Part shown: positions 18,677 to 28,103 of the stretch, piece by piece
Position numbering within the stretch: the first letter of the stretch is position 1
Layout: every line of letters starts with the position of its first letter
DNA from: CAYWRZ01 sp964460845
GTDB lineage: Bacteria > Bacteroidota > Bacteroidia > Flavobacteriales_D > UBA2798
NCBI GenBank assembly: GCA_964460845.1
Contig: CAYWRZ010000002.1
Coordinates: 62,001 to 126,000 of the forward strand
Direction of reading: 5' to 3'
Length of the DNA stretch: 64,000 nucleotides
Translations under genes and position numbers: made by a program
Notes under the pieces: generated by a model
What the model saw: only the letters and a program-made list of their open reading frames with translations
The model's database searches: none
What the model was told of the DNA's origin: nothing

Positions 18677-20149
18677 TTAGTAGTACACCAAACGGTTTAC
18701 CTTAGAAATGTATTTCGCCAGGCGCATGACCTGCTTGGTATAACCGTATTCATTATCGTACCATACGTAGAGTACCACGTTTTTTCCGTCGGGCGCTACG
18801 ATAGTAGCCTGACTGTCGAACACCGAGCAGCAGTTGTTCCCGATAATATCGCTCGATACGAGCTCGGGCTCATACGAGTAGTATATCTGGTTCACAAGGT
18901 CCCCTTCGAGCGAAGCCGAACGCAGCAACCCGTTAAGCGTTTCCAGGTTGGTTTCTTTTTCGAGCGTGAGGCTTAATACGGCGAGCGAACCGTTAGGAAC
19001 CGGCACACGCACGGCATTAGCGGTCAGCTTGTCTTTCAGCTCGGGAATGGCTTTGGTTACCGCTTTGCCTGCACCGGTTTCGGTAATAACCATGTTGATG
19101 GCTGCCGAACGACCGCGACGCGATTTTTTGTGCATGTTATCGATCAGGTTCTGATCGTTGGTATAAGCATGTACGGTTTCGATGTGTCCGCGTTCTACAC
19201 CGAGCTTGTCGTTAATAACTTTCAACACCGGAACGATAGCGTTGGTGGTACAGGAGGCGGCCGAAAAGAGCGTGTCCTTCTCCCTGTCGATATCGCCGTG
19301 ATTTACGCCGTAAACCACATTGGGCAATTCTTTTCCGGGGGCGGTGAGCAATACCTTACCGGCACCTTTTGATTTTAGGTGACGAGCCAGCGCTTCGCGG
19401 GTGGTAAACGCACCGGTATTGTCGATAATAAGGGCATTTTGGATGCCATACGTTTCATAATCGACCTCTTCCGGACCGGGCGCATCGATAAGATGTACCA
19501 ACTGTCCGTTGATCAGCATGGTCTTGTTCTCCAAATCGACTTCTACCGTACCGGCAAAAGGGCCGTGTACCGAATCCATACGCAGCAGGGCGGCGCGCTT
19601 GATGATTTCTGCCTCGGTGCTGCCACGGGTTACGATGGCGCGCAAACGAAGTTGCTGTCCCTTACCGGCTTGTTTGACCAGTTCGCGGGCGCAAAGACGA
19701 CCAATACGACCAAAGCCGTAAAGTACCACATCGCGCGGAACCAGCGGACTGTCGGTAGCCGCACCGGCAATGTGACCAAGCTTGGCGCGAAGAAATTCAG
19801 CTTTCGAGGCAAAGTTTTTACCCTCTTCCATCCACTCGGCGGCCAGGCGACCAAGGTCTAACTTGGAAGGCAGCAGATCCATTCGGGTTAGCTCTGCAGC
19901 TATTCCTGCCGAATCGTACACCGAAATGTTTTTTTTCACTACCTCGCGGGCGTACTTGTGAAGGTTCAACACTTCAGAAACGCTGCGATCCACAAGGTGA
20001 TTGCGGAACAGCACAAGCTCTACGGATTTGTTGTAGAGCAGTTGACCGATAGCGCTGTTAAGCTCTACAGCAGCTTTTTCCTGATCAATGTAATTTTTAA
20101 ACTCGGCGTCGTAAGATTTAACGGCCGTATTCGCGAGTCCGGTTGCCAT
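18677..20149 (-). CDS. Glyceraldehyde-3-phosphate dehydrogenase, long form
   Basis: 490 residues, about 150 more than the usual enzyme because of a helical N-terminal extension (residues 1-135) of the long Bacteroidota-type GAPDH. The NAD-binding Rossmann motif is VVLYGFGRIGRL near 141-152; the catalytic cysteine is C300 in SAASCTTNAIVP; the C-terminal WYDNEYGYTKQV is present. It oxidises glyceraldehyde 3-phosphate in glycolysis or works in reverse. It begins 30 bases after rpoD on the same strand with no terminator between, so some co-transcription is likely. Confidence 0.93.
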   Translation of the reverse strand: MATGLANTAVKSYDAEFKNYIDQEKAAVELNSAIGQLLYNKSVELVLFRNHLVDRSVSEVLNLHKYAREVVKKNISVYDSAGIAAELTRMDLLPSKLDLGRLAAEWMEEGKNFASKAEFLRAKLGHIAGAATDSPLVPRDVVLYGFGRIGRLCARELVKQAGKGQQLRLRAIVTRGSTEAEIIKRAALLRMDSVHGPFAGTVEVDLENKTMLINGQLVHLIDAPGPEEVDYETYGIQNALIIDNTGAFTTREALARHLKSKGAGKVLLTAPGKELPNVVYGVNHGDIDREKDTLFSAASCTTNAIVPVLKVINDKLGVERGHIETVHAYTNDQNLIDNMHKKSRRGRSAAINMVITETGAGKAVTKAIPELKDKLTANAVRVPVPNGSLAVLSLTLEKETNLETLNGLLRSASLEGDLVNQIYYSYEPELVSSDIIGNNCCSVFDSQATIVAPDGKNVVLYVWYDNEYGYTKQVMRLAKYISKVNRLVYY

Positions 20150-20179
20150 GATGGTAGTGAAGCGTATTAAATTTTGAGG

Positions 20180-21043
20180 TTAACCTAAGTATGCTTTGAG
20201 CAGTTTGCTGCGCGAGGTGTGGCGCAAGCGACGAATTGCTTTCTCTTTAATTTGACGAACCCTTTCGCGGGTAAGGTCAAACTTGGCACCGATCTCTTCG
20301 AGCGTCAGGCCGTGGTTCATGCCGATGCCGAAAAACAGCTTGATCACATCGCGCTCACGTTCGGTCAGTGTGGAAAGCGAACGCTCTATCTCACGTTGCA
20401 GCGATTCGTTCATCAGCACATAGTCGGCTTTGGGCGAGTCGCTGTTTACCAGTACGTCCAGCAGCGAGTTGTCCTCACCTTCTACGAAAGGCGCATCGAC
20501 CGATACGTGACGGCCCGATACACGCAAGGTGTCGGCAATTTTATCTTCGGGAATATCAAGCACTATCGCCAGTTCTTCTGCGCTGGGCGGACGCTCATAT
20601 TCCTGCTCAAGCTTGGAAAATGCTTTGTTGATTTTGTTAAGCGAGCCTACCTGATTGAGCGGTAAGCGCACAATACGGCTCTGTTCGGCCAAAGCCTGAA
20701 GGATAGATTGACGAATCCACCATACGGCGTATGAAATGAACTTAAATCCTCGGGTCTCGTCGAAACGTTGCGCTGCCTTGATCAGGCCAAGGTTTCCTTC
20801 GTTAATGAGGTCAGGCAGGGTTAAGCCCTGATTCTGATACTGTTTGGCCACTGAAACCACAAAGCGCAAGTTGGCTCGGGTCAGCTTTTCGAGGGCCCGC
20901 TGATCGCCTTTTTTAATCCGCTGCGCAAGCTCTACTTCTTCTTCGGCGGTGATCAGCTCCTCTTTTCCAATCTCCTGCAGGTACTTGTCCAGCGACTGGC
21001 TTTCTCTGTTGGTGATGGATTTGGTGATTTTTAATTGTCTCAT
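20180..21043 (-). CDS. rpoD: Primary sigma factor RpoD, short Bacteroidota type
   Basis: 287 residues, much shorter than the 500-600 residues of other phyla because region 1.1 and the non-conserved insert are missing, as is standard for Bacteroidota housekeeping sigma. Region 1.2 ([16 protein letters not shown]), region 2 ([37 protein letters not shown]), region 3, and region 4 with [20 protein letters not shown] are in order. It recognises the TTTG / TANNTTTG promoters seen repeatedly in this window, including its own at 21089-21120. Confidence 0.96.
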   Translation of the reverse strand: MRQLKITKSITNRESQSLDKYLQEIGKEELITAEEEVELAQRIKKGDQRALEKLTRANLRFVVSVAKQYQNQGLTLPDLINEGNLGLIKAAQRFDETRGFKFISYAVWWIRQSILQALAEQSRIVRLPLNQVGSLNKINKAFSKLEQEYERPPSAEELAIVLDIPEDKIADTLRVSGRHVSVDAPFVEGEDNSLLDVLVNSDSPKADYVLMNESLQREIERSLSTLTERERDVIKLFFGIGMNHGLTLEEIGAKFDLTRERVRQIKEKAIRRLRHTSRSKLLKAYLG

Positions 21044-21088
21044 TTAGATATCTCCGGAAAAATTAATTGAACGTTCGGAAAAGAGGTG

Positions 21089-21120
21089 CAAATGTACGTT
21101 AAAATTAGGTTAAAGTCAAG
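21089..21120 (-). promoter_or_regulatory. Promoter of rpoD
   Basis: On the minus strand CTTG (21120-21117) and TACATTTG (21096-21089) are 20 bases apart, an exact -7 match to TANNTTTG. The start would be near 21082, giving a leader of about 40 bases. Confidence 0.65.
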
Positions 21121-21153
21121 TAAAACGGGGCTTATTGCAAAGCTGTTTACTTC

Positions 21154-22614
21154 TTACAAGCCAAAAGCATAGTAGCCTTTGGAACCATTGGGATACAGTC
21201 CTTCGAGCAGCACTCCTCCTTTTTTGGTTTTGAGCAGCTTGACCAGTGATTCGGGGTCATTTACCGCTTCGTGATCGACTTTGGTGATGATAAAGCCTTT
21301 TGTAATACCAGCCGAAAGCAGCTTACCCTGAGAAACGGAGCTCACTTTAATCCCGTTTTTCAGTCCGAGCTTTTGCAATTCTGACGCCGTAGGTTTTGAA
21401 AACGTAGCGCCGAGAGCCGTTTGCAGACTTACGGTTTCCTTTTTTACGGTACCGGTATTGCCCTCACTGTTGCGCAGTGTAACAGGTACCAGCATTTCGT
21501 TCTTGCCCCTGCGTAGATGCACATTGACCACATCGCCCGGACGAAAACGCCCCACATATTCCTGCAATTGAGCTACGGTATTTACATAGGCCGTACCTAC
21601 CCGCAGAATAATATCACCCGATTTCAGTCCGGCAAGCTCTGCCGCGCCACCCGGTACTACGCCGCCTACGTACACCCCACTCAGCTCCTCTACACCAATC
21701 TCATCGGCCAGCTTCTGATCGAGATTACGAATATTTACCCCAAGAAAACCACGTTGTACCACTCCGTAACGCAGCAAATCGGAGGTGACTTTCTGCACCA
21801 GGTTTACCGGAACGGCAAAGGAGTATCCCGAATAAGAACCGGTATTCGAGGCAATGGCGGTATTAATTCCGATCAGCTCGCCTTTTGAGTTGACCAGCGC
21901 TCCCCCGCTATTACCGGGATTTACCGCCGCGTCGGTCTGAATAAAAGATTCGATCGGGAACACGTTCTGCTCCGGACTGCCTTCGAGGATATTGATGTTA
22001 CGCGATTTGGCGCTTACGATGCCCGCCGTGACGGTCGAGGTAAGGTTAAAAGGATTGCCTACCGCAAGTACCCACTCGCCTACTTTTACTCCATCCGAAT
22101 TCCCCATGGTGATGGCGGGTAATCCGGTGGCTTCCACTTTGAGCAGGGCAATGTCGGTACCCGGATCGGCGCCTATTACGTGGGCCGTATAGGCCTTGTT
22201 GTTGTTGAGCGTTACATGGATGCGATCGGCATTGCGAATCACGTGGTTATTGGTCACAATGTAGCCGTCGCTGCTGATGATAACGCCCGAGCCGCTGCCT
22301 GATTGCGGACCGCGCTGCCGGTAATAATGCTCATAAAAAGGATGTGGCGCGCTGGTGGTCTGCGCATCGCTGAGCGTACGGATATGAACTACCGAATTGA
22401 CGGTCAGTTCGGCTGCGTGCGAAAAATCGATCATACCGGTAACCGGTATTCCCGTTTCGTCGGAAGCCGTAAGCCGGTAAGGCACCTCTTCTTTTACGGT
22501 GCGTTCGATCAGTATTGCTTTTTGTGTAGTGTCTCCGTCGTACCAGCGGACAAGGCCGAACGCTGCCAGTCCACCCATACAGCCGACGAAGAAATTGCCA
22601 AGCTGTTTTTTCAT
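21154..22614 (-). CDS. HtrA/DegP-type periplasmic serine protease
   Basis: 486 residues with an N-terminal membrane anchor or uncleaved signal (about 5-23). The trypsin-like domain has the catalytic triad H124 (TNNHVI), D154 (GTDIALLKV) and S236 (PGNSGGALV). Two PDZ domains follow at about 285-375 and 400-480. Members degrade or refold misfolded envelope proteins. Translation starts behind a complete AGGAGG Shine-Dalgarno sequence, unusual in this phylum, and an inverted repeat lies 45 bases upstream. The end is 110 bases from rpoD, which has its own promoter. Confidence 0.93.
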   Translation of the reverse strand: MKKQLGNFFVGCMGGLAAFGLVRWYDGDTTQKAILIERTVKEEVPYRLTASDETGIPVTGMIDFSHAAELTVNSVVHIRTLSDAQTTSAPHPFYEHYYRQRGPQSGSGSGVIISSDGYIVTNNHVIRNADRIHVTLNNNKAYTAHVIGADPGTDIALLKVEATGLPAITMGNSDGVKVGEWVLAVGNPFNLTSTVTAGIVSAKSRNINILEGSPEQNVFPIESFIQTDAAVNPGNSGGALVNSKGELIGINTAIASNTGSYSGYSFAVPVNLVQKVTSDLLRYGVVQRGFLGVNIRNLDQKLADEIGVEELSGVYVGGVVPGGAAELAGLKSGDIILRVGTAYVNTVAQLQEYVGRFRPGDVVNVHLRRGKNEMLVPVTLRNSEGNTGTVKKETVSLQTALGATFSKPTASELQKLGLKNGIKVSSVSQGKLLSAGITKGFIITKVDHEAVNDPESLVKLLKTKKGGVLLEGLYPNGSKGYYAFGL

Positions 22615-22619
22615 AAATT

Positions 22620-22625
22620 CCTCCT
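22620..22625 (-). promoter_or_regulatory. Full Shine-Dalgarno site of htrA
   Basis: AGGAGG on the minus strand, five bases before the ATG at 22614. It settles the start codon. Confidence 0.7.
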
Positions 22626-22657
22626 AAATCTGGTGAGTTACGCTTCGGTTTGTTATT

Positions 22658-22678
22658 GACAAAAAGCCTGTTTTTGTC
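22658..22678. repeat. Inverted repeat upstream of htrA
   Basis: Perfect 8-bp arms (GACAAAAA and TTTTTGTC) around a five-base centre, 44 bases upstream of the htrA start codon. It could be an operator or a hairpin in the leader. Confidence 0.55.
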
Positions 22679-22800
22679 GTTGATAAAAAAACGAAAGAGC
22701 GCTCCGCTTGTTACGCCGCCGCTGTTAAAATTTGTTAATTTTATAGTTTGAATTTCAAGCTGAAAAAGCTGATATAGCGTAGGATATAACGTTTAAAAAA

Positions 22801-23532
22801 GTGAACCGTAACAACAGAGTAATTCTTTTTTCGGCCGGCATTCTTGTCGGGCTTATTGCCAGTGCGCTGTGGGTTTATACATTTTACGGCTTACCGGAAC
22901 GTGCTTCTCTGACAGCAGCTCCCGCCCTTTCTTCTGCCCAAACGGAGGAAAGGAATACTGCTGCTACGGATACGCAAAAAATCACTACAACGGCGCATAC
23001 GGAGAAAAAAGAAGATTTTTTGCCGCCCGTCGTTGTCGAAGAACCTTATTCCGTTGACGAGAAAGGAAGCCTTTCTTTGTTGCCGGATCCAAACGAGGTG
23101 ACGGTATCCGACGAAAGCCACCCAGAGAATAAGTCTGTCGCTTCCGAAGCGTACGAAGACGGGCAAGTGGTACGAAAAGAAGTGCTGTTAGGCGTTTCTT
23201 CGCTGAAAGTAATCCGGAAAACCGTGACGAAAGAGCCCGGGAAAATTGATTCGCTGCTCGACGAAAGCAATCAGGTAAAAAGGGATCAGCCGGTATTGGC
23301 CTACCAGCTTGAATTTTGGCAGTCGCCGCTTAACAGCCGGGGCTACCGCGCCGGGAAAAACAAGCTGGCCCTCTACGGAATAGCACCCGAAACGCCGCTT
23401 ACTTTGTATGAATTGGAAGAAGGCTTATTTTTGAAAATGGAAAAAGATGCATATCGCATCGAAAAAACTTCCGAATTTCGTCCGTTTAAAGCCGTTGGCG
23501 ACAAACTCATACTGAACCAGCTTACCCCTTGA
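22801..23532 (+). CDS. Membrane-anchored protein of unknown function
   Basis: 243 residues from a GTG start; no ATG is available near. One membrane helix at about 7-29, then a Ser/Thr/Glu-rich linker (about 35-110) with no predicted fold, then a more ordered C-terminal part (about 120-243) that ends in a strand-rich segment. The topology suggests the C-terminal part lies in the periplasm. I do not recognise a family. It heads a chain of overlapping genes (dapF, unknown, GNAT, mltG), so a role near peptidoglycan precursor or strand processing is possible but unproven. Confidence 0.75.
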   Translation: MNRNNRVILFSAGILVGLIASALWVYTFYGLPERASLTAAPALSSAQTEERNTAATDTQKITTTAHTEKKEDFLPPVVVEEPYSVDEKGSLSLLPDPNEVTVSDESHPENKSVASEAYEDGQVVRKEVLLGVSSLKVIRKTVTKEPGKIDSLLDESNQVKRDQPVLAYQLEFWQSPLNSRGYRAGKNKLALYGIAPETPLTLYELEEGLFLKMEKDAYRIEKTSEFRPFKAVGDKLILNQLTP

Positions 23533-24305
23533 GCACTTTTTCTTTTTACAAATACCAGGGCACCGGCAACGATTTTGTGCTGATAGATAACCGTACGAAG
23601 CATTTCGAAGGGCAAAATCGTAAGCTGATCGTTCAACTCTGCGATCGCAAATTCGGGATCGGATCCGACGGACTCATCCTCATTCAGCATTCGACCGAAG
23701 CAGATTTTGAAATGGTATTCTTTAATCCCGACGGAAGCACGAGCTTTTGCGGAAACGGAAGCCGTTGTGCCGTCGCGTTTGCCCATCGGCTGGGCTTGAT
23801 CGGAGATTCCTGTACCTTCAAAGCGATCGATGGTCTCCATTCGGCGCGAATAATGGATACGGAAGTAGAAATTTCCATTCGGGATGTCAGCTTTTCTGAA
23901 GTAGTAAGTCCTCCCCATTTCATCCATACCGGATCTCCGCATTACGTGGCTTATGTAGATAAGCTCGATACTTTCCCGCTTTTGGAAAAGGCCCGCGCTA
24001 TTCGTTACAGCGCGCCCTTTGCCGAAAAAGGAACCAACGTCAATTTTGTAGAAATACAGTCTGACCGCATTCGTGTGCGTACCTACGAGCGAGGTGTAGA
24101 AGACGAAACGCTCTCTTGCGGAAGCGGGGTTACCGCTTGTGCCTTGAGTTTTGCCATAGCTACGCAGCATCCTTCTCCCTGTCGGGTAGAAACGCGAGGT
24201 GGCTTGCTACAGGTTTTTTACCAAAGCAGCAATTATCGGGATTTTACCGGGATTTTTCTTCGGGGACCGGCCGAGGCTGTATTTAAAGGAGAATGGAATG
24301 GATAA
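23529..24305 (+). CDS. dapF: Diaminopimelate epimerase
   Basis: 258 residues. Converts LL- to meso-diaminopimelate for lysine and peptidoglycan by a two-cysteine mechanism; both cysteines are present, C74 in CGNGSRC and C197 in LSCGSGVTAC. The start is TTG at 23529, overlapping the previous stop as TTGA; the protein then begins STFSFYKYQGTGNDFVLID (the normal N-terminus), and no ATG lies near. Translational coupling to the upstream gene is therefore likely. Confidence 0.94.
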   Translation: MSTFSFYKYQGTGNDFVLIDNRTKHFEGQNRKLIVQLCDRKFGIGSDGLILIQHSTEADFEMVFFNPDGSTSFCGNGSRCAVAFAHRLGLIGDSCTFKAIDGLHSARIMDTEVEISIRDVSFSEVVSPPHFIHTGSPHYVAYVDKLDTFPLLEKARAIRYSAPFAEKGTNVNFVEIQSDRIRVRTYERGVEDETLSCGSGVTACALSFAIATQHPSPCRVETRGGLLQVFYQSSNYRDFTGIFLRGPAEAVFKGEWNG

Positions 24306-24849
24306 GCCTGTGCTCACATCGGCCGTTCGTCTTTTTTCCGAAACTATTGCGGAGAAAGGTTTTTTTCTGCTGCTGCACGATCCGGTTGCCGTACCTCCTC
24401 ACCTGGCCCTGCTGGCCTACGGGCATTATTATTCCCTTTCGGTAAAAGGCTTAAAAAAAGGCAGCCGTTTTACTACACTTTACAGGCATATTCTTCAAAA
24501 ACAAAGCCCATTGCTGGCCATTGAGCTTGATGAAGCAGGTTATAAAACAACGGCATTGAATCTCATGCTGGAAAAGTGCTTCGGCAGGTATGAAAACTTG
24601 AACCACGAAGGACTCACCTGTCTTGCTCCTATCCGGGATACGCTCAGCGAATTATACGCAAGCAATTATAACGACTGTGGATTTGTATTTGAACTTTATC
24701 CGAAACTGGCACAACAAAAGCGGATAAAATCCGTGTATCATCTTCATCTCGATTCGCAGTTGGATATGGACAAACGCTTTACTCTTCGTACCTACACAAG
24801 CGCCGATATACAGGCCTGCATAAACCGGCTTCTTCATGCTGACAGGTGA
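24298..24849 (+). CDS. Unknown protein between dapF and a GNAT gene
   Basis: 183 residues from the ATG at 24298, which follows AGGAGAA and overlaps the end of dapF by eight bases; the longer frame from 24199 lies inside dapF. The protein is cytoplasmic, with no signal peptide or clear motif. Hydrophobic patches (GFFLLLHDP, HLALLAYGHYYSL) and a final helical part suggest a folded alpha/beta domain. I cannot assign a family. Overlaps on both sides (8 and 14 bases) tie it to the dapF-mltG transcript. Confidence 0.75.
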   Translation: MDKPVLTSAVRLFSETIAEKGFFLLLHDPVAVPPHLALLAYGHYYSLSVKGLKKGSRFTTLYRHILQKQSPLLAIELDEAGYKTTALNLMLEKCFGRYENLNHEGLTCLAPIRDTLSELYASNYNDCGFVFELYPKLAQQKRIKSVYHLHLDSQLDMDKRFTLRTYTSADIQACINRLLHADR

Positions 24850-25360
24850 ACATATCCTATTGCGCGCGCTGGAACCAGACGACCTGGAGCTGCTTTACCG
24901 CTGGGAAAACGATGCGGAAAACTGGAATGTGACCAATACTTACATCCCTTTTTCGAAGCACAATCTGAAAAATTATATTCATTCGGCCCGCGATATTTTT
25001 GCCGACCGGCAATTTCGTTTTGTGATCGAATCGATTGCGGATCGAAAGCCGCTCGGGTTTATTGATCTTTTTGAGTTTGAGCCTTTCCACCTGCGTGCGG
25101 GAGTGGGCGTGCTGATTGGTGAAAAAGGAGATCGGCAAAAAGGATATGCCCGCGAAGCGCTGCAGCTACTTATTGCCTACACCGGCAAAGTATTGGGACT
25201 GAGAAGCCTGTTCTGCAATGTGCTTAGCGACAATAAAGCCAGCATTCAACTCTTTAGCGGAGCTGGATTCCAGATAAGCGGTAAAAAAGAAGCCTGGCAT
25301 CGTACCGACGAGCGCTGGGAAGATGAATTATTTATGCAACTACAGCTACCTTCCTTATGA
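24836..25360 (+). CDS. GNAT family N-acetyltransferase (RimJ/RimL-like)
   Basis: 174 residues. The N-terminal LRALEPDDLELLYRWEND and the acetyl-CoA motif near 99-112 (GDRQKGYAREALQLL) followed by LFCNVLSDNKASIQLFSGAGF are typical of the RimJ/RimL group, which acetylates protein N-termini or small amines. The substrate is unknown. Start and stop overlap the flanking genes; the stop and the mltG start share ATGA. Confidence 0.87.
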   Translation: MLTGEHILLRALEPDDLELLYRWENDAENWNVTNTYIPFSKHNLKNYIHSARDIFADRQFRFVIESIADRKPLGFIDLFEFEPFHLRAGVGVLIGEKGDRQKGYAREALQLLIAYTGKVLGLRSLFCNVLSDNKASIQLFSGAGFQISGKKEAWHRTDERWEDELFMQLQLPSL

Positions 25361-26403
25361 AAAAATGGATTGTACTTCTTCTGTTTGCCTTGCTCACTGC
25401 GGGGGCTTACTACGGATATGCCTTTTACCGAAAAGCATACAGCGCCAACGTCGATCTTCAGGGTAAAGAAAATGCGTTTATTTATATCCCCACGGGGTCC
25501 GATCTGAAGCAGGTGGCCGATATGCTGAATAGCCTGAAATTTATCACAGACAAAGCCTCTTTTCTATGGATGGCCGAGCAGAAAAAATACACCGGCAACA
25601 ATGTAGAACCGGGAAAATATGAAATTAAAAACGGCTGGAGCAATACACGGCTGATAGAAGAGCTGCGCGGTGCGGCCCGCCGTGAGCTGCCCGTTACCGT
25701 AACCTTTAACAATGTGCGCACCCTACCCCAGTTGGCCGGAAAAATAGCCCCTTATATTGAACCCGATTCTGCGCAAATTTTGGCCGTGCTCACCAACGAC
25801 TCTATACAGGCGCATTACGGTTTTAATCACTACACGTTTATGACGCTTTTTATTCCCAATACATACGAGCTCAGGGAATGGGACACCAGTCCCGAAGCCT
25901 TTGTGGAGAAAATGGCCGGCGAATACAAAAAATTTTGGACCGAAGCACGTAAGCAGAAAGCCCAAAGTATCGGGCTGTCGCAATCGGAAGTGGCAATACT
26001 TGCTTCTATAGTTCAGGCCGAACAGGGGCGCCGTGCCGACGAGCGTCCGCGTATCGCCGGACTTTACATCAATCGTCTGAAACGGGGCATCAAGCTGGAA
26101 TCGGATCCTACCGTAGTATTTGCCATCGGCGATTTCAGTATCAGGCGGGTATGGAAAAGGGATTTACAAATCGATTCGCCTTACAATACCTACAAGCACA
26201 AAGGATTGCCTCCCGGCCCGATAAATTTGCCCGATATCAGCTCGCTCGATGCGGTGCTGAATTACGAAACGCACGACTATATTTTTATGTGTGCCAAGCC
26301 CGGATACGAAGGCTATCATAATTTTTCAAAAACCAATGCACAACATGAAGTGTATGCGGCCGAATACCACAGATGGCTTAGAAAAGAAGGAATTAACCGA
26401 TAA
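25357..26403 (+). CDS. mltG: Endolytic murein transglycosylase MltG
   Basis: 348 residues: one N-terminal membrane helix (about 3-21), a LysM-like or beta part, and the YceG catalytic domain with the active glutamate at E222 in ASIVQAEQG, then ADERPRIAGLYINRLKRG and LESDPTVVFA. It cuts nascent glycan strands and so sets their length. It is coupled (ATGA) to the GNAT gene and in the same transcript as dapF, which fits a cell-wall function. Confidence 0.94.
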   Translation: MKKWIVLLLFALLTAGAYYGYAFYRKAYSANVDLQGKENAFIYIPTGSDLKQVADMLNSLKFITDKASFLWMAEQKKYTGNNVEPGKYEIKNGWSNTRLIEELRGAARRELPVTVTFNNVRTLPQLAGKIAPYIEPDSAQILAVLTNDSIQAHYGFNHYTFMTLFIPNTYELREWDTSPEAFVEKMAGEYKKFWTEARKQKAQSIGLSQSEVAILASIVQAEQGRRADERPRIAGLYINRLKRGIKLESDPTVVFAIGDFSIRRVWKRDLQIDSPYNTYKHKGLPPGPINLPDISSLDAVLNYETHDYIFMCAKPGYEGYHNFSKTNAQHEVYAAEYHRWLRKEGINR

Positions 26404-26451
26404 CTGAACCCCGGTTTTTCGAGAGGTTCGACTAATTTTTTTTGGAGAAAA

Positions 26452-27864
26452 ATGGACAAGATTAAATTTGGAACAGACGGCTGGAGAGCCATTATTGCGC
26501 AGGATTTTACCGTAGAAAATGTAGCCCGGGTTACTACCGCTACCGCCCGCTGGATAGTGGAAAATAAAAAAACGCCTACCGTGGTAGTAGGACACGACTG
26601 TCGTTTTGCAGGCGAGCTTTTTGCCACAACTACTGCTAAAGTATTTGCCGCGCACGGTATCAAAGTGCTGCTTAGCCGCGGATTCGTATCCACTCCTATG
26701 GTCTCGCTGGGTACTAAGCATTATGGAGCTTCGATTGGTGTAATTCTTACGGCCAGCCACAATCCTCCTTCCTACAACGGCTATAAGCTCAAAAGTGAGC
26801 ACGGCGGACCGCTTTCGCCCGTGCTGGTGCAGCAAATTGAAGATACCATCCCGAATGTAAATCCCGTGAACCTCGATGAGTTTACGCTCGACGAGCTTAT
26901 TGCGCAGGGCAAAGTGGAAATCGTACCGCTCGAAGACCTGTACGTGGATCATGTGAGTCAGCATTTCGATTTGGACGCCATTCGTCAATCGGGCTTAAAG
27001 CTGGCTTATGATGCGATGTATGGTGCGGGACAAAACGTGATACGTCGCATTTTACCCGAAACTACCCTGCTTCATTGCGAATACAACCCTTCGTTTCACG
27101 GACAGGCGCCCGAGCCCATTCACAAAAATCTGCTCGAATTTTCGAACCTGATTCGTAATGCCGGTACTATCGACTGCGGATTGGCTACCGACGGCGACGC
27201 CGATCGTATCGGTTTGTACAACAGTCGGGGCGAATTTATCGACTCGCATCACATCATCCTGCTGCTGATTCATTACCTCTGTAAATACAAAGGCTATCGG
27301 GGCAAAGTGGTGACAGCCTTCTCGACTACCCCACGTGTCAAAAAGATGTGCGATTATTACGCGCTCGAATCGGAAGTGGTGAAAATCGGGTTTAAATACA
27401 TTGCCGAAATTATGGCTGACGAGAAAGAGGGCGTGCTGGTAGGCGGCGAAGAATCGGGTGGCATTGCCATCAAAGGCCATATCCCTGAGCGCGATGGTAT
27501 CTGGATGGGGTTGGTAATTTGGGAATTTATGGCCAAAAGCGGTAAAACGCTCGACGAGTTGATCGAAGAAGTGTATGCCATTACCGGAGCTTTTGCCTTT
27601 GAACGCGACGATCTGCACCTGAAAGAAGAGGTGAAACAAAAGATAGTAGCCCGTACACAGGAAGAAGGATACGACCGCTTTGGAGAATACATAGTCGAGA
27701 AAATGGAGAATATCGATGGCTACAAGTATTATTTTGCGCACCACGAATGGGTTATGATACGCGCTTCGGGCACCGAACCGGTATTGCGGCTGTATGCCGA
27801 ATCGAACGATGCTGCCGGTGCACGCCGCATACTGGATGCCGTGAAGCAGACCATACTCGCGTAA
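26452..27864 (+). CDS. Phosphohexomutase (phosphoglucomutase/phosphomannomutase family)
   Basis: 470 residues with the four-domain alpha-D-phosphohexomutase layout. The phosphoserine is S102 in TASHNPPSYNGYK; the metal-binding loop is DGDADRIG near 243; the sugar-specificity loop is GGEESGG near 335; the C-terminal phosphate-binding loop is RASGTEPVLRLY near 440. It moves phosphate between C1 and C6 of a hexose; glucose, mannose and glucosamine phosphates are all possible. GGAG stands before the ATG and a perfect terminator follows. Confidence 0.9.
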   Translation: MDKIKFGTDGWRAIIAQDFTVENVARVTTATARWIVENKKTPTVVVGHDCRFAGELFATTTAKVFAAHGIKVLLSRGFVSTPMVSLGTKHYGASIGVILTASHNPPSYNGYKLKSEHGGPLSPVLVQQIEDTIPNVNPVNLDEFTLDELIAQGKVEIVPLEDLYVDHVSQHFDLDAIRQSGLKLAYDAMYGAGQNVIRRILPETTLLHCEYNPSFHGQAPEPIHKNLLEFSNLIRNAGTIDCGLATDGDADRIGLYNSRGEFIDSHHIILLLIHYLCKYKGYRGKVVTAFSTTPRVKKMCDYYALESEVVKIGFKYIAEIMADEKEGVLVGGEESGGIAIKGHIPERDGIWMGLVIWEFMAKSGKTLDELIEEVYAITGAFAFERDDLHLKEEVKQKIVARTQEEGYDRFGEYIVEKMENIDGYKYYFAHHEWVMIRASGTEPVLRLYAESNDAAGARRILDAVKQTILA

Positions 27865-27883
27865 TCTTTAATTCACAGAAAGT

Positions 27884-27911
27884 AGAAAGGGATCCAAAAG
27901 GATCCCTTTCT
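27884..27911 (+). terminator. Hairpin terminator after the phosphohexomutase gene
   Basis: A perfect 12-bp stem (27884-27895 with 27900-27911) with an AAAA loop, 19 bases after the stop. The following T tract is interrupted, so efficiency is uncertain; it could also act on the minus strand. Confidence 0.7.
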
Positions 27912-28085
27912 TGGTTTATTTCTATTCAGCAACCATCCCTTATTTGATTTTCATGTTAAGGCTTTCCGAACTGTAAGAATGCCCGCATTTTGGTAAATAG
28001 CCGGTCTGTTCCTCGTTCGCCGAACGTACCCTTTTCGCTGCCAAATCCGTATAACTGAACATCGTTCGTTTGATTTTCTCACTAT

Positions 28086-28103
28086 TAGTTGTATAAACAA
28101 CTA
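28086..28103. promoter_or_regulatory. Operator-like palindrome over the -33 region
   Basis: Perfect 7-bp arms (TAGTTGT and ACAACTA) around a four-base centre. It covers the -33 element of the downstream promoter, where a bound repressor would block RNA polymerase. The form resembles sites bound by MarR/HxlR-type winged-helix dimers; the regulator is not in the window. Confidence 0.55.
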
